Source: Cheiracanthium punctorium (taxonomy: Eukaryota > Arthropoda > Arachnida > Araneae > Cheiracanthiidae). Taken from it: a stretch of DNA of 64,000 nt. Numbering within the stretch: the first letter of the stretch is position 1; every line of letters begins with the position of its first letter. The stretch lies in the NCBI GenBank assembly GCA_038373885.1, contig JAWZYV010002471.1, forward strand, positions 930,001 through 994,000, written 5' to 3'. Positions 1-12,614 of the stretch are shown here, in pieces. The notes beneath the pieces are model-generated. The model searched no databases and was not told the origin of the DNA. It saw only the letters and a program-made list of their open reading frames with translations. Both the position numbers and the translations under genes were made by a program.

Positions 1-135
1 TAACACTATGGCCAGTTTTATAGTTATAAAGTATATTCATATTTGCGCGTGTTGAAGAATTTCAGAATTGCATTCTAAGAATAACCAATGCAGACTATAT
101 TTAAAGTGAATTGAATGTACATGTAAATAAAACTA

Positions 136-435
136 CAGTCAAACCTGTTTAATGGAATATCGGTTAAAGGAATAACACTCTTATTGTTATAATTTTCAAT
201 GTAGTAGTTTCTAATGTTTAGAGTTATAACAAGTGCACACGAGGGGCATATTTTTGCAGGGGGTACTTTCACACTTCGGCCATTTGCTACAGTTCAGTGT
301 CTTATCCACTCGTTCGTGGTGGGAACTTCAATGAACCAAGCCATAATAATTAGTTAATGTGATCCGTAGAGTTGGAAGATCCATTAGAAAAAATTTTCGC
401 TGCAAATTAGCTGTTCCATTAAGCAGGCTAGACTG
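136..435. mobile_element. Small pogo/Tc1-type non-autonomous element with TA flanks
   Basis: The left end reads CAGTCAAACCTGTTTAATGG and the right end, read on the other strand, CAGTCTAGCCTGCTTAATGG. The two agree at about 21 of 26 terminal positions. Both ends are directly flanked by TA, the target duplication of Tc1/mariner/pogo elements. The 300 bp interior has no credible coding frame, so it would depend on a transposase supplied elsewhere. The CAGT...-type terminus resembles pogo/Tigger elements; the exact family is inferred. Confidence 0.7.
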
Positions 436-500
436 TATTTCTGCAAAAAGGAAAGCATTTTTTAATATGAGCACGGGAGTAGTTGGGGGGAGGTATATCA

Positions 501-545
501 GGATATTATTCCATTCAGCAGCGCTGCTTAGCCTGGGTTTGACTG
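501..545. repeat. Second pogo-like terminus next to the first element
   Basis: The segment ends in GGGTTTGACTG preceded by ATTCCATTCAGCAG. On the minus strand this gives CAGTCAAACCC followed by a GAATGGAAT block, the same layout as the termini at 136 and 435. No partner end or TA flank was found, so this is probably an orphan end or part of an older nested copy. Confidence 0.45.
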
Positions 546-1289
546 CCTTCACCACTTTGGAATATATATGATTAATTTTATTACAAAATATACATATATA
601 TATTGTTATTTTTTCTAGCCAAGGTATTCATAAATAATGTTACAACAAAAGAAATTTTTATTGAAAAAAAGATGTATAAAAATTGTAAAATGTGTTTACT
701 TCACATTGAAATGTATACTTGTAACGGCTCAGGCAGCGAAAGCTTGAACTGCAATTTGTAAATTGACAAATATTTGTAAACCTTCTGTACTTTGAAAGCA
801 AAAAGGTTCTGTGACCAGCAGTGATGCCGGACCTGATCCTTGTACGTGGTTTTGCCGGAGAGTAGCTTTACAGTTGGAGATTGGCAAACAATGCTGTAAA
901 CCCGTTTGGGTCGGCTTCCAATCCTCCGCAGACCTTAGACCTTGGGTTTTCTCCCAGCAGGAAGGTATCACATTAATTAGCATGAGCTTTCAGATTTTTT
1001 TCGTCGGGCAGAAATTTCATTCATTTATATAATTATTTCAAGGCTTCGTCCCTGTTACTGTGCATTTAAGAGTTGGTAATTAAAATACTATACATTTTTG
1101 AAGGATATCTTGTTCGGTGGCTTTAAAAAAATAAACAATTATATCAAGAACACTTAATAGAATAGCCATTTTGCCGCAAAATATTATTCTAATAAGCGCA
1201 ATATTCCATTATCCGAGATTACATTGACAAATTACTGTGGCTTGGTACACTGAAAGTTTATTACATTAAGCTGGATATTCTTAACTAAT
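546..1289. other. AT-rich DNA without recognisable feature
   Basis: Only short frames on both strands, with no family similarity that I recognise. The more GC-balanced stretch at about 790-980 is open on both strands for 70-85 codons but has no start context or motif, so it is not called a gene. Confidence 0.5.
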
Positions 1290-1312
1290 ATTCCATCCAG
1301 CGGGTTCGACTG
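1290..1312. repeat. Third pogo-like terminus, orphan
   Basis: ATTCCATCCAGCGGGTTCGA followed by CTG is, on the minus strand, a CAGTCGAACCC terminus followed by GGATGGAAT. It matches the termini at 136-545. The opposite end of this copy could not be located. Confidence 0.4.
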
Positions 1313-2177
1313 CACATTTGAAAAACTTACTATTTATAGTTCAGTTGCAATGTTACAAACTAAAGTGCCACACTAACTGGCACGCCCACCTGGTATAGTG
1401 TATTTTGTATGAACATCTAAAACTTCTGCAACACGGTGTGGTTTGAAATACTTTAATATCCCAAGATATACTATATACATTCAATATCCTGAAGGCAAAG
1501 CATTACCATGAATCTTGCAGAGCAGTGTGCAGTGTGATATTTCAAATGAAAGCAAAATGAAGATGTTTCTATCAGAATGTTGAACAATGTTCATTCAGGA
1601 AAATTTTGATGGCCAGAGAAGGAGTTTGAACTCAGAAGAGTAGTATTCTAGCCTTTTGGAAACAATTTTTTAATGTACGTTGCAACTTTTCAATCCGTCG
1701 GAATGCATAAATGATATGATTCGCTGTAAGTTATCAGTAAGGATGATTACGTTACGGATCACCTGTTATAGACGTTTCAAGATATCTAAAGGGTCCTAAA
1801 TCATGCCAACTATGCTCATTATTTTAAAACCACCAACGGTTTAGGTAACCAATATCTTCTTGTGGGGACACAAAAAGTAACAATTTTATCGGCCTAGTTG
1901 TTAAAGTATTTAACTTCATCTTAAGGAAACACACATCAGCTGATTTTCCAAGTCATGAACAAGAAACAAAAGTATTCAGGTGATATGAAGCGCCTCAGAC
2001 AAAGTTTCTGTAATATGTTTAGCCAACTTTGGTTTCTGACGTTGTCCCAACATTTACTCAGGTAGAAAGGTAGGTCGGATAACAGACAAAAATTCGGGTC
2101 ATTGCCAAGTTTTCCGGAAAGGAGGTTGGACATGCTGTCTCTCTCCTTGTGTAACTCCAGTAAGGCACTATGAACAG

Positions 2178-2208
<31 letters not shown>

Positions 2209-3419
2209 TTTTCATTTTAATGGCACCGAATGCCCTTACTGTTTCCAGTTGTTTTACGGGCAATATATTTCCTTGGAGATAAGGTTTTTTTTCACTTATC
2301 TTCATGTACTTTAAGCAAGAACTGCGGCTGTATACACTATGTATAAGGTCATTCTATAAAAAACTTTTTGAAGTGAAATCTTTTTTAAGCACGTTGAGCA
2401 CTTTTGGGATGGGGAAAAAGCAATGAATTTGCTTGACCGTCTGCTTTGTTGATACTTTGTTTCATAAATTGATTAAACATTGTATTTAGGAGTACAATGT
2501 ATGTAAATTCAAGGAATTAATGTATGTAAAATAATAATTTTTTTTCTCCATAAAGTAAAATGTACCGTCTGGTAACAAAGTGTAGTTACTAGTTTGATCA
2601 ATATTATTTAATTAAATGTTATGGGAATTTATAATACTTGTTATCTGTCAAATAATATGCATAAACATTTCAAACAATTCCTCTGGGGGTGCCGATTTCA
2701 GGTGGTGGTGGGTCCCTCATCTGAAATTAGTTGCAAAGTAGGGACCAACAGGCAGAAATCCAACATCCTCGGGGGCAATGGCACCCCATGGATAGTTCCA
2801 TTGTCTATTCATGGACACGAGAACAATATTAAAAGGCTAATCTTATCTGTCTTTTTTTTTTGTGGTAACAGAATGTACGTTTGTAATCTTTTGCCATTCA
2901 CAAAGTTAAAAATTGAATTTTGCTCAATTTTGCTTAATTAATAGGTTTCTGGATAATAAAATTTAAAAGCTCTAGAAAAGCATGTTTGTTTAAAAATGTT
3001 AAAAATGTTGAGTGGGAAAATTATCTTTTTTCTTTTTGTTATTGTGTGTGTGTGTGTGTTGTTTCTTGTTTTTGTTTTTAATCCCTAGTATGGATATTTG
3101 GATATAAAAACCGATTAGATTGAAAAATCATTGCGATAATTTGAAAAATCTAATAATTTGTTACTTTGCATTTGGTTCCCTTTGAATTTAAAGAATCTTC
3201 CGCGTGAGTCAAATAAATTTCAATATTTTTAATTACAAAATAAAAGTTCCTGTATATTTAACTGTTAGTACGTAGATTTTAATTATAATACAGCTAGTCC
3301 TGGCTAAAAATATCCTAGAGTAATGGATTATTATGACTGAACCACCCACTCGAACGTAATAAACTGCTCCTCCATGGATTGCAAACCCCTCCAAGATTTA
3401 TTGGCCTGAACCGTTCAGC
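1313..3419. other. Non-coding AT-rich stretch with simple repeats
   Basis: Nothing gene-like is visible. It holds a (TTTA)n tract at about 2179-2211 and a short (TG)n run at about 3042-3059. The frame at 2621-2941 has no recognisable motif and is treated as chance. Confidence 0.5.
2179..2211. repeat. (TTTA)n microsatellite
   Basis: About eight uninterrupted TTTA/ATTT units. Confidence 0.9.
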
Positions 3420-3895
3420 CGATGTGTGGTTACGAATGCACTGCACATAGGTGGCATCATTGGCGCATTTTTCTTCATAGAGCGGGAGACATTTATCTTG
3501 ATATGCTGGAAAATGTGGTTGTTCTACAAATTCCACCAGGTTGCCTGTTTCAACAGGATGGCGCTCCGCGACATTATCGCAACAATTTTATCAACTTTTT
3601 GAATATGACATTTCCTGCGCGTTGGATTGGAAGAGGGTAACCAATTGCCTCCCCCCCCCCAAATCCAGATCTCCGGATTTGACTCCATTGGACTTTCCTG
3701 CTTGGAGATTTATGAACTACTTTGTGTATCAACAAAACATTCCAACCATGGATGCGTTGAAGGAGCGTATCATTCAGGCTGTTAGTCTAATATCTCCTGA
3801 TATGATACGATACACTTGGAGATAACTGGACTGTAGACGTTTGTCATTCTACCAAAGGAGCACACATAGAAATCTATTCATAAACAAAAACTTGG
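3420..3895 (+). pseudogene. Broken Tc1/mariner-superfamily DDE transposase (C-terminal half)
   Basis: Would encode the catalytic half of a cut-and-paste transposase. In one frame (about 3422-3640) it reads GDIYLDMLENVV, then FQQDGAPRHY with the second catalytic Asp, then FPARWIGRG. After a frameshift near the C-run at 3650 it continues in the next frame (to 3825) as SRSPDLTPLDF with the third acidic motif, then MDALKERIIQAV and MIRYTWR. The expected SPDLTP(L/C)DFFLWG block is decayed to DFPAWRF. Upstream sequence resembling the VWCA...IIGPFFF block is shifted into yet another frame. The N-terminal DNA-binding half and clear terminal inverted repeats were not found. The family layout is from memory. 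The copy cannot make an active enzyme. Confidence 0.8.
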
Positions 3896-6280
3896 TGAGA
3901 TGTTCTTTTTATTTCTTTATTTTTTTCTGAATCTAATGGGTAGTTCTGTCATAATAAGCCATTACTTTGGGATACTTTTGCCTAGACACCCTTTACGGTT
4001 AGTGACAAAATGCCCTTTATAATTTCGGGAGACATTGTATCAAAGTGTAATACCTAAAATCCGCCCATACAATTAATTTCATATTTAAATACTTGTAAAA
4101 GTAATTAACTGAAAATGAACAGGTCTTAAGTGCTCCCCTAATAAACAATCTACCCTGCATTTTTGCGGCTTTAATCAAGTCTTATTTCCAGAAAGAATAT
4201 TTGTTTTAAAATCTATGACCATAATCAAACAGCTGAATGTGATTATCTACAGTTCGTACAAATATTCGAAATTGTTCTCGCTACTTATGATAAAATCTTT
4301 CTAAACTTGTTTCCAAATAAATTCCCTCTCCCCTGGATTTCCTGTTTCAAAAATGTAGTAAACAACATCTTGCACATGTTAAGAACTTTCTCACGGAAAT
4401 ATAATTTTAGACGAAATACCCACAGAGAATTCTTTATAAAAGTGTATCGCATATGGAGCTTCCTTATTAATATTTAAATTGGGAATTCTGATTAATGTAA
4501 ATTAAAGTTTGGGTGATTATACAGTAATTGTTCCTCTTATTTGACAAACTAATAGCAGAGTGGGTAGTCTGAATGCGCTTCAAGTGTTGTAATCAATAAA
4601 ATAGGATTATCGCAAACAATTATCCTTAAATAAAACTTTCTAAAGAGTTTATTTTCATTGTGCACTTAGAGAATTTAATAATGTTATGCTGCCAATTTTT
4701 ATTCAAGGGTAATTAGGTGAATGTAACCTTATAATTCCACTGATAACTTAGTTTGTTGTCCATAGCGAAAATCACTTAAATAAACAATGCCACGTTTCAA
4801 GCACATAATTTCATTTAAATGCTTTTAAAATATCTTTTTTCTTCAAAATTATGGGCACCTTTAGAAAATTATCTAGATTTCTTTTACGTTTTAGTAATAT
4901 ACAAAGAAAAGAAAATTTTTATCAAATTGTCTTTCCTTTTGTATTTATCTTGCATTATAAAAAATATTAATGACTAAAATTCTCAAGTCATACTATATAT
5001 TCTTATAAATTTTTGTTTTGAATCAACTTAAAAAAGTTAGTTATTTAAAATGAAATAATTGAAAAATTTAGTAAAAGAGACAGATTTTAGCAATTGCAAA
5101 TTATATTGAAATGGCAATGAGAGTTAATTTTTTCTAACATTTTTTTACTAAACTTGAAAGTGTAAATTTCGCAATTCTGACTATCTACTTTACATTAAAA
5201 AAAATAGGTTAGAATTATATCCCGTAAGGCTTGTAAATTAGAGTCAGGTTTTCATCCTTAAACTTTTAGCAGAATTCTTTTAAAAATAAGTAAAGTTATT
5301 TTTTAATTAAAGAATAAGCACATATTTTAGGATTTCTTATAACGCCGTTGATTTTATTTTCTTTGTTCACAAAATCATTTTGTTATTTTTACAAGAGTGT
5401 CATAATTTTTATAGCTATTTTATCTCTATTCTTGGCACATTGTATGATTTGATGTTGGACTTTTTAAAAATCTGCAGTTGTTATAAGTCTGGCAGTGTGA
5501 CTCACGTGATACGCTGAATAAAATTTAACAAATCGATGTTTCTTTTGATATTATTTCCATCACCAATGAACACCTAGTAGCACAAATAATTAATTACAAT
5601 TAATTAAAATTTCCGAGAAAAAAAATCTTGCCATGTATAGAGTTAAATTAAGTGCTGTACAAACTCAAGACTTTTTAATCCAACAGAAACGTTTAAGGTA
5701 AGAGTGTACAGCAACCTAACTACCATGTGCTCCTGCCATGTTGTTTTATTTATTATAATTTCACGTCCTTTTCATAAACGTTTAACGAGAAATACTCACC
5801 AGAACGTAATTTTCCATGTTATCTGTGCTTTACTGTCGCATCAGTAAACCCTTACGAGGGCGATGATTCTGCGGCGATATCCCTCATGCTAATAGTGATT
5901 CTTATTCTGGTATTCTAAAAAATTAAATTTCAAAGTTCTTTCTAACTAAACCCTGAAAATTCTCTAAACAGCATACTTCTTGTTTATTAAAAGCACAAAT
6001 TAACACACACACAGCTTATCCATTCATTTTAAAGATAAGTCAAATTCGTCTAGTATTTTTCACAAAATAAAAGAAAATTTCCTTAGTTCTCTGTAGATAA
6101 AAGAAATCAAAGAAATACTATTAAAGAGAATTAGTGGAAGAACGGGATAATCACAGCTATTTCTAAATATTTTCCATATTTCAAATATCATACCTTGTGA
6201 AGAACATTCAACAAAAACTCGAGTTAAAAGGTAAAATCAATACATCTATGTAATATAACACATTTAAAGCGATACTTAGC
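3896..6280. other. Long AT-rich non-coding stretch
   Basis: Very AT-rich, dense in stops on both strands, with no element boundaries, repeats or coding signal that I could support. Confidence 0.5.
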
Positions 6281-6533
6281 GACAAGATGATAAGTGATCA
6301 TTTCGGGTGGAAATGATTATTTTCATCTTAAATTATCATGGAAATGGTCGTTTCGGGTGGTACAAAAGATCCACCTTTCTTCGGGTGTAAAAATATTCCA
6401 CCATCCACACGAGCAGAAAGTACAGTATAAAGGAGAGGATAATTCGACTCTTTCTGTTCATATGGATGCTGGCACTTTTTTTAGAGCCTAAGAAGAATAG
6501 AACTGCTGTACCATCCGAAAATATCATCTTGTC
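6281..6533. mobile_element. Small foldback/MITE-like element
   Basis: The left end GACAAGATGATA and the right end TATCATCTTGTC are perfect 12 bp inverted repeats. Similarity continues inward into a TTTCGGGTGG-type block, which also recurs inside the element near 6300, 6350 and 6378. No target duplication is evident, so the superfamily is unknown. The two overlapping frames here (6294-6491 + and 6336-6527 -) are products of the palindrome, not genes. Confidence 0.6.
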
Positions 6534-6601
6534 CTTTGGTCATTTTATATGTGTTATTTTACAAAGTTATTGTTAATTTATCTTAATATTATTCGCTGTT
6601 T

Positions 6602-6962
6602 ATGAGTAACACACGAACTGCAGCAAATAAATTAATACTTTTACCCTTGCAGTATGGTTATGGAAAACACGGTGAAGGTACCCCAGACTTATACGCACGC
6701 GCTAATGAACCAAACAGTGCATATCTGGATTTGTTGGAATTCCTTTTTATCCTCTTTAGTGCTGAAGGAATTTTGTATTTTTTTAAATTAAATATACAAT
6801 TGTTTGTTTAGTTAGTTTTAAAAATATAAACTCAATTAAAAACTGAATGTTATTGATAATATTGCGTAAAATTAGGGGATGCGACATTTTCACGGTGCCT
6901 ATGTTTGAACTTTGACTGCGTGTAAGCAAATCCTACAGGAATCCTTGATAAGGCTTAACACT
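6602..6962. other. Unremarkable AT-rich DNA
   Basis: One 69-codon frame at 6602-6811 with no recognisable motif. Nothing else is supported. Confidence 0.4.
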
Positions 6963-7765
6963 GGGAGCATAGAAGATAGGCATGCCTAAACAACATATTT
7001 GAATAAAAAAGCCTTTATTTATTTTTAAAAATTTGCATGAATAAGTTACTGAAGAGGTAGAAGTACGTCCAATGGGCGCGAAGTTTAACATACTCTCTGC
7101 CAAAACCATGAAGTTGTTTCTGTGACTTAAAAATATAATCTAATGCTGTTAACTTTTCAATGGTGAAATTAATTTAGCCAGATTTTGGGAGAATTCGAAT
7201 TCTTTCTCACTTAATACACAATGTTTCAGAATTAAAAAAAAATGTTTAAGTTCATTATAAGCTCATTAAGCTTTATAAAATTCGAATTATATCCCTTTCC
7301 TTTAGAAATTACTGCTATCTTTTAAGCAAATATTCCAATCAGCTCGTTCATTCTGTTTATCAAAGGGAGCATAGAAGATAGGCATGCCTAAACAACATAT
7401 TTGAATAAAAAAGCCTTTATTTAATTTTAAAAATTTGCATGAATAAGTTACTGAAGAGGTAGAAGTACGTCCAATGGGCGCGAAGTTTAACATACTCTCT
7501 GCCAAAACCATGAAGTTGTTTCTGTGACTTAAAAATATAATCTAATGCTGTTAACTTTTCAATGGTGAAATTAATTTAGCCAGATTTTGGGAGAATTCGA
7601 ATTCTTTCTCCCTTAATACACAATGTTTCAGAATTAAAAAAAAATGTTTAAGTTCATTATAAGCTCATTAAGCTTTATAAAATTCGAATTATATCCCTTT
7701 CCTTTAGAAATTACTGCTATCTTTTAAGCAAATATTCCAATCAGCTCGTTCATTCTGTTTATCAA
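6963..7765. repeat. Two-copy tandem duplication, 402 bp unit
   Basis: The unit beginning GGGAGCATAGAAGATAGGCA occurs at 6963 and again at 7365. The copies run head to tail with no gap and end in TTCTGTTTATCA. Reading by eye I find only about two differences: TTTATTTATTTTT against TTTATTTAATTTT, and CTCACTTA against CTCCCTTA. The duplication is therefore very recent or an assembly artefact. The minus frame at 7302-7511 merely spans the junction. Confidence 0.9.
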
Positions 7766-9752
7766 TTTTGTAATATAATTTGAGACCCCGGTGGACTTTC
7801 TGCACAAGTAACCATGCACTGGATAAATTACTCTTCAGAGAGCTAATTATTTGGAGCAGAAGCGCAGTCGTAAAATTCATCAACGGGAGTGTAACATAAA
7901 TAGCCCTTTAAGTATTAATTACTCATCATTTCAACGCTTCACTTCTAACACTGATTAAATTCGCAATATTTCATAATTAAATACCAATTTGCTTACAAGT
8001 TTCAAACACTAATTTTCCTTCCGACAAACAAAACCATTTATTTTAATTAAGACAGAATTTTTTATTAAAAAAAGAATGATTTGATAATTAGAATTTTTTA
8101 AATAATCGTCATAAGGAAATCTCTTCCAAATTCATAAGGTTTCATAGTTAAATATTCATTTTTTTATTTACTAGCATCTTAAACGTGCACTTTAATTTAT
8201 TTTCAAATCAGTAGAAATATATTTGGATTTAAATTTTGTTCTTTCAAGTTTTTTTTTTAAATCTAACATAAAAAAGTACTGAATTATTTTATTTCGTGCT
8301 TTACATGACGTGCATCAAATATAAAAGGGAAAAAATGGTGTTAAAACTATCTATCAATTTTAATAATTCATGTGTTAAATTAAAAAATTTCTGCTCTAAT
8401 AATACTAATTAAGTACTAAAAAAATGCTTGAGATTAATTGGTAGTTTTATCAATAAAAAAATTCCTTTAGTAAGAATTAAGAAAAATGCTTTTAGTAAAG
8501 AGAAAATCTTAATAAATAAGGTATTTTAAGATGACAGCAGACTCAAACTTTCACTTTGAATATCATTAACACATTTTTTTTTAATTAATTCATATTAAAT
8601 TTCTTTTTTAAAGTAGATATTATGTAGTCTGGGGATAAGAAATTTTGTAATGTTTTCTTAATCAATGATTCTATATGTTATTTGAGATGGTTTATACACA
8701 ATTTGCTTTTTAACCGGACGCTGAAAAGAAAAATATATTATCCATCCGTTGTAGTATGTAGAAGTTTTCATTTAATTACGTAATATTTTTCGCATTTTAT
8801 TTCTTAGTGTGAAAGTAAGTGTTTGAAAGGCACTATGTTCCCTCAATTTGAGGTGTTTGGTCTTTTAAAGATAGCAAATGTCTTTCGTATTTTATCTGAT
8901 GAGAATTTTAACACTTCTTTACACAAGTTGAAAAATAAATGTATTATAAAATCAAGACATTTAATATTATTCAATTTTAAGCGCATTCATTCAGAAGCTT
9001 TTTTTTTTAATAAAACTTGTCTTTTTCTAAGTTATCTGAGAATGTATCAAAATATTATTTCTCTGTACAGGTATAAAATTATTTTACAAGTATCATAGCT
9101 TGTTTCCAGCATGTAAGTATAGTGTTATGCAAGTGAACTAGCCAGTTTGACAGCGTTATAACAAAAGAAATAGACAAGTATAAATAAACTTTTCTGGTAC
9201 GTTTTGCGAAGAAAAGTTAGCTTTTATACAGTGCCCTATTATAGTTAGGGCAAACGGGGTAACTGCCCAGCGCCCACAGATTTCACAGGCTCACAAAATC
9301 TTAAATTTAACACTTTTTCGTAATTTTATAATAAAATGACAAAGAAGAAAAAGAATCTCAAAATTTATATTATTTTTTTACAATGAAAAGTGAAAACAAT
9401 TCAAATTTACGTTTGTATAAGTTAATTTAAACTTTTCTCAACAGTTAATTTAAACTTCAGAAACAGAAGTTAATTTAAAATTCTTTTCATTTCGTCGAAA
9501 TGTTTTTAAAGTCGATATTGCATAGTTACCAACATATAATTATTCAATTTTTGTAAGCAGTATTTTTTAGGTTAGAAAATAGCAAAATTTATGTGATTAA
9601 ATTCGTAAACTAGTTGTTGTTTCAAAAAAATATTGAAAAAAAAATTACTGTTTACAAAAGTGGTTAATTATATTCTGTACATGTTTGTAACTATGACATA
9701 GCATTCGGACATAAACCTTCATCGATTTTATCTGTTTCGTTGACATCGTATA
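7766..9752. other. AT-rich non-coding stretch
   Basis: No gene or bounded element. A small hairpin (GCCCTATTATAGTTAGGGC, 9233-9251) lies at the edge of a slightly more GC-balanced patch at 9230-9290. The 91-codon frame at 8823-9098 is low-complexity and unrecognised. Confidence 0.45.
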
Positions 9753-10946
9753 CAAGGTGATCAATTTAAAAGAGTACCCATTAGTTTTTTTTTTATTACT
9801 CTTAAATCTAAGGATGTGACAGCTATTCTAACACTGAAGTATACTTTTTTTAACCTTGTTTAAGTGCGAAAGACAATTTCCAAAACTGTTGAGCTGTTAC
9901 AATTTTATTTGCGAGGTAAAACAGACGTGCGGACGCACAGTGTCACTTAATCCAGTGATATTTTCTGTAAAACATAATTTAATTGAGTTATTTTACAGTA
10001 TCATTCGTTTCAGCAAATGTCGAAAATATCCGTCTCCATACTGAATGCAAACATGAAAACGTCGAACTAAGGTTTTTGATACACTTAGCAACATTGTTGG
10101 TGTTATTAACGAAATTTCTTTAGTTATTATATCTTTTAATTTATCGTTGTTTGTAGGAATTCTCTGGAAAACCCTATCTGCTCACAAACATTTTCAAAAT
10201 TTGCTGTAAAGAATGAGAATCTCTCTATTCTAAAAAAAAGTAAGGGCCGCTGTCGTCGCCGCTGTCAAAAGCTTGTTCGTCTATCTTCTCCTAAACCGTG
10301 GGGATTTGAATTTCGACTAAGGTGCCCACGGATTCGAAAAATTCCGAGGAACCTGCTAAGCTGACTTAAATTTCGAAAATCGAATTATTTTAGAAGATAT
10401 TAATAAAAAAATAAAATAATAAACATAATGGTTGCCAGATTTGGCATAAAATCATTCATTCCTTTGCAACAAAGCGTTTCCAAGTATCTAGAATCGCGTG
10501 AAATTTACAAACATGGGCTAGAATTACGCCTATTTTACGCCAAAATAAAAATTATATGAAATAAGTAACTCAAAATGTGTTACACAAAGTTGACAATTTT
10601 CAAATAGTAAGTTCGCTTAGACAACAGGATTTTAGAATTAGCGATTATTCGTTTTTCCAAAACAGAATAACTAATATCTGAATAAATGAAAAATAATTAT
10701 AATGCAGATTATTTCAAAGCCGGTTAGGTCCAGCTGGATTATTTGCTACCAGTAGAAAATTTGGCGGCGTTAACTATGCCATTATAGCAGTTATAGTACA
10801 CTTTGGACATTTGCTAGCGCGACGAGATGGTATAATTCGTGGTGCTAAGTACGCCAATCTGCAAACGATTATGTAAATGAAAATATGGATTACGGTTTTC
10901 CGATAACCTTAAATGAACAGTAATTATATGTTGTGAGCATGTGTAA

Positions 10947-11056
10947 ATCGCCAAATAATGAAAAGTCGCCATTGGTGTCAAGCTATCTTATCTGTTTCGT
11001 AGCTTTTATTAACTTTAAATGTACGCAAGTCGCCAAATAATGAAAAATCGCCATGA
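10947..11056. repeat. Direct repeat inside the 9.75 kb element
   Basis: The block TCGCCAAATAATGAAAAGTC is followed by GCCAT near 10947. It recurs near 11031 as TCGCCAAATAATGAAAAATC followed by GCCAT, about 83 bp downstream. Confidence 0.7.
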
Positions 11057-11689
11057 GTGGCAAATTCGCAAGGTGTCCAATAGGTTTTACATTATTAAAA
11101 ATACAGCTGAAACATATGTTCTTATTTTATTACGCTTTAGCTTCTAATTAGTATAACCTTTGAATGGCAACATTAAATATCATTGTGTTTCTGAGGAGTG
11201 CAAATAATTTTTCCAGTGATTATAAGCGGAGTCCGCACTCCAGGTGGAGTATAGCTCAGGACCCGTACAACACGGATTCCCATAACAAAATATCTTCCGT
11301 GTTATGAGGGGGAGGGGGGTCTACTGTAGTGTGAAGTTTAAATTTTTATGTACCAATGAACATGCAAGAACAAAGCAATGTGTAGCTCAGTAACATTCTA
11401 TCTGATCCAATCATCGGGTTTTGTCTTTTTTACAAATAAGCCTTGTTAGGGGCCGAATGCCTCATACGAAAAGCGAGCGTAGCGAGTCTGGGGGACCTTG
11501 GCCCTAGTGTAAAAAAAAAAAAAAGAATTAAGTTATGTTCTTCAAAAATAATATTATCACAGGATCAAGGAACATTGTGCATCTCCACTTCTGTTTTACC
11601 ATAGTTCTGTTTTACCCACTGTTCTCCACTTCTGTTTTACCACATACCGTGTTTTACAGTCCACCACAGTTGGAAATTGTCTCCCACAC

Positions 11690-12110
11690 TTAACCCTTTA
11701 ACGCGCAGTGTTCCCGCTCTGGGAACACCAAACTCTGACGTTTTGACTGTTGCCAGGCACGAAGAAGAGATTTGATTTCTATAAAAATAGTTGCGTGTGA
11801 CATAGCTCCACGAGAATCCTTTACTTTTTAGCGCGTCATTTCCCGTAAAAAAATGGTCACGATTCTTTTTAACAGCACTGACATCTGCTGAAAAATGGAA
11901 GAATGCGAGAACAGCTGGATAGATTGCCCAATGCTGAAAAAACGTAGCTGGCTGTGCCGGCACAGCCAGCTGCGTCAAAAAAGGGTCTCTAGATCTGTGA
12001 CACGCGATGAACGTTTCGATCGTCTGCCATCTTGTTGGTAGTTAAGTCGAGCGATGGCAACGGCGGCCCTTTTTTCATCATTGGGAAATAGTTTAGCCTC
12101 AAAGGGTTAA
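11690..12110 (+). mobile_element. piggyBac-like MITE, family A, copy 1
   Basis: Bounded by TTAA on both sides, with TIRs CCCTTTAACGCGCAG (left) and, on the other strand, CCCTTTGAGG-type (right, here ending CCTCAAAGGG). TTAA target sites and CCCT/CCCTTT ends are typical of piggyBac elements. Just inside the left end lies a hairpin, GTTCCCGCTCTGGGAAC. Near the middle, 11946-11971 is a perfect 26 bp palindrome centred on TGCCGGCA. The open frame at 11637-11978 (minus) runs out of the element and is not a gene. It sits inside the right arm of the 9.75 kb element, whose left arm shows the empty TTAA site. Confidence 0.9.
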
Positions 12111-12614
12111 ACAAGTTTCAAACAGTTATATTTCAGTTTTAGAATATTTTCCACATCCGCCAGATTTAAGGGTAATAAAAAAGACTAAAGGATACTCTTT
12201 TAAATTGATCATCCTGTATATTCGTTTATTTTAGATTACCTAAAATAAAATCTCGTATTTGGAGGAACGGGGGAAAGATATGTAAAACTTTTTGGAATAA
12301 AGCAATCATAATAGTTTTTTTTTTTTTTTTTGGAAGGAGTTGGGTTATCGAGTGGGGTCCAATTTTTTCTTTTGCCTAGGACTCACAGTTGCCTTGATCA
12401 GACACTCCTTTGACGGAAGACTGAAATATACCACCGTAAAAATATACTTGCGAAAAAATACTAAACGCATTAAGTTCTTGCACTGAATAAGTATGAAAAT
12501 TTTCTCAGTAGAAAATTAATAAATAAAAAATACATGTTTTATTTTTCAAACGTTGGTAAGAAAGGAAGAAAATTTATTTGCTATACTGTAAAAGAAAAAA
12601 AAAAATCGGAGGCG

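Larger units (their letters stand above)
9753..12216. mobile_element. 2.46 kb DNA transposon with long inverted arms, TA flanks
   Basis: The left end (CAAGGTGATCAATTTAAAAG) and the right end, read on the minus strand (CAGGATGATCAATTTAAAAG), are flanked by TA on each side. The inverted match runs inward for about 170-200 bp: AGAGTA(C/T)CC, CTTAAATCT, GGATGTG, AGACAATTTCCAA and GGTAAAACAG occur in order in both arms. The right arm is interrupted at 11690-12110 by a TTAA-flanked MITE; skipping it restores collinearity with the left arm. The interior (about 9930-11600) has no transposase that I recognise. TA duplication and CAGG-type ends suggest the Tc1/mariner superfamily, but long arms also fit other TA-specific groups. 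Confidence 0.8.

Noticed and set aside
11447..11508. TAGGGGCCGA...TTGGCCCTA as a small MITE
   Set aside because: The inverted match is short and imperfect, with no target duplication. It lies inside the 9.75 kb element.
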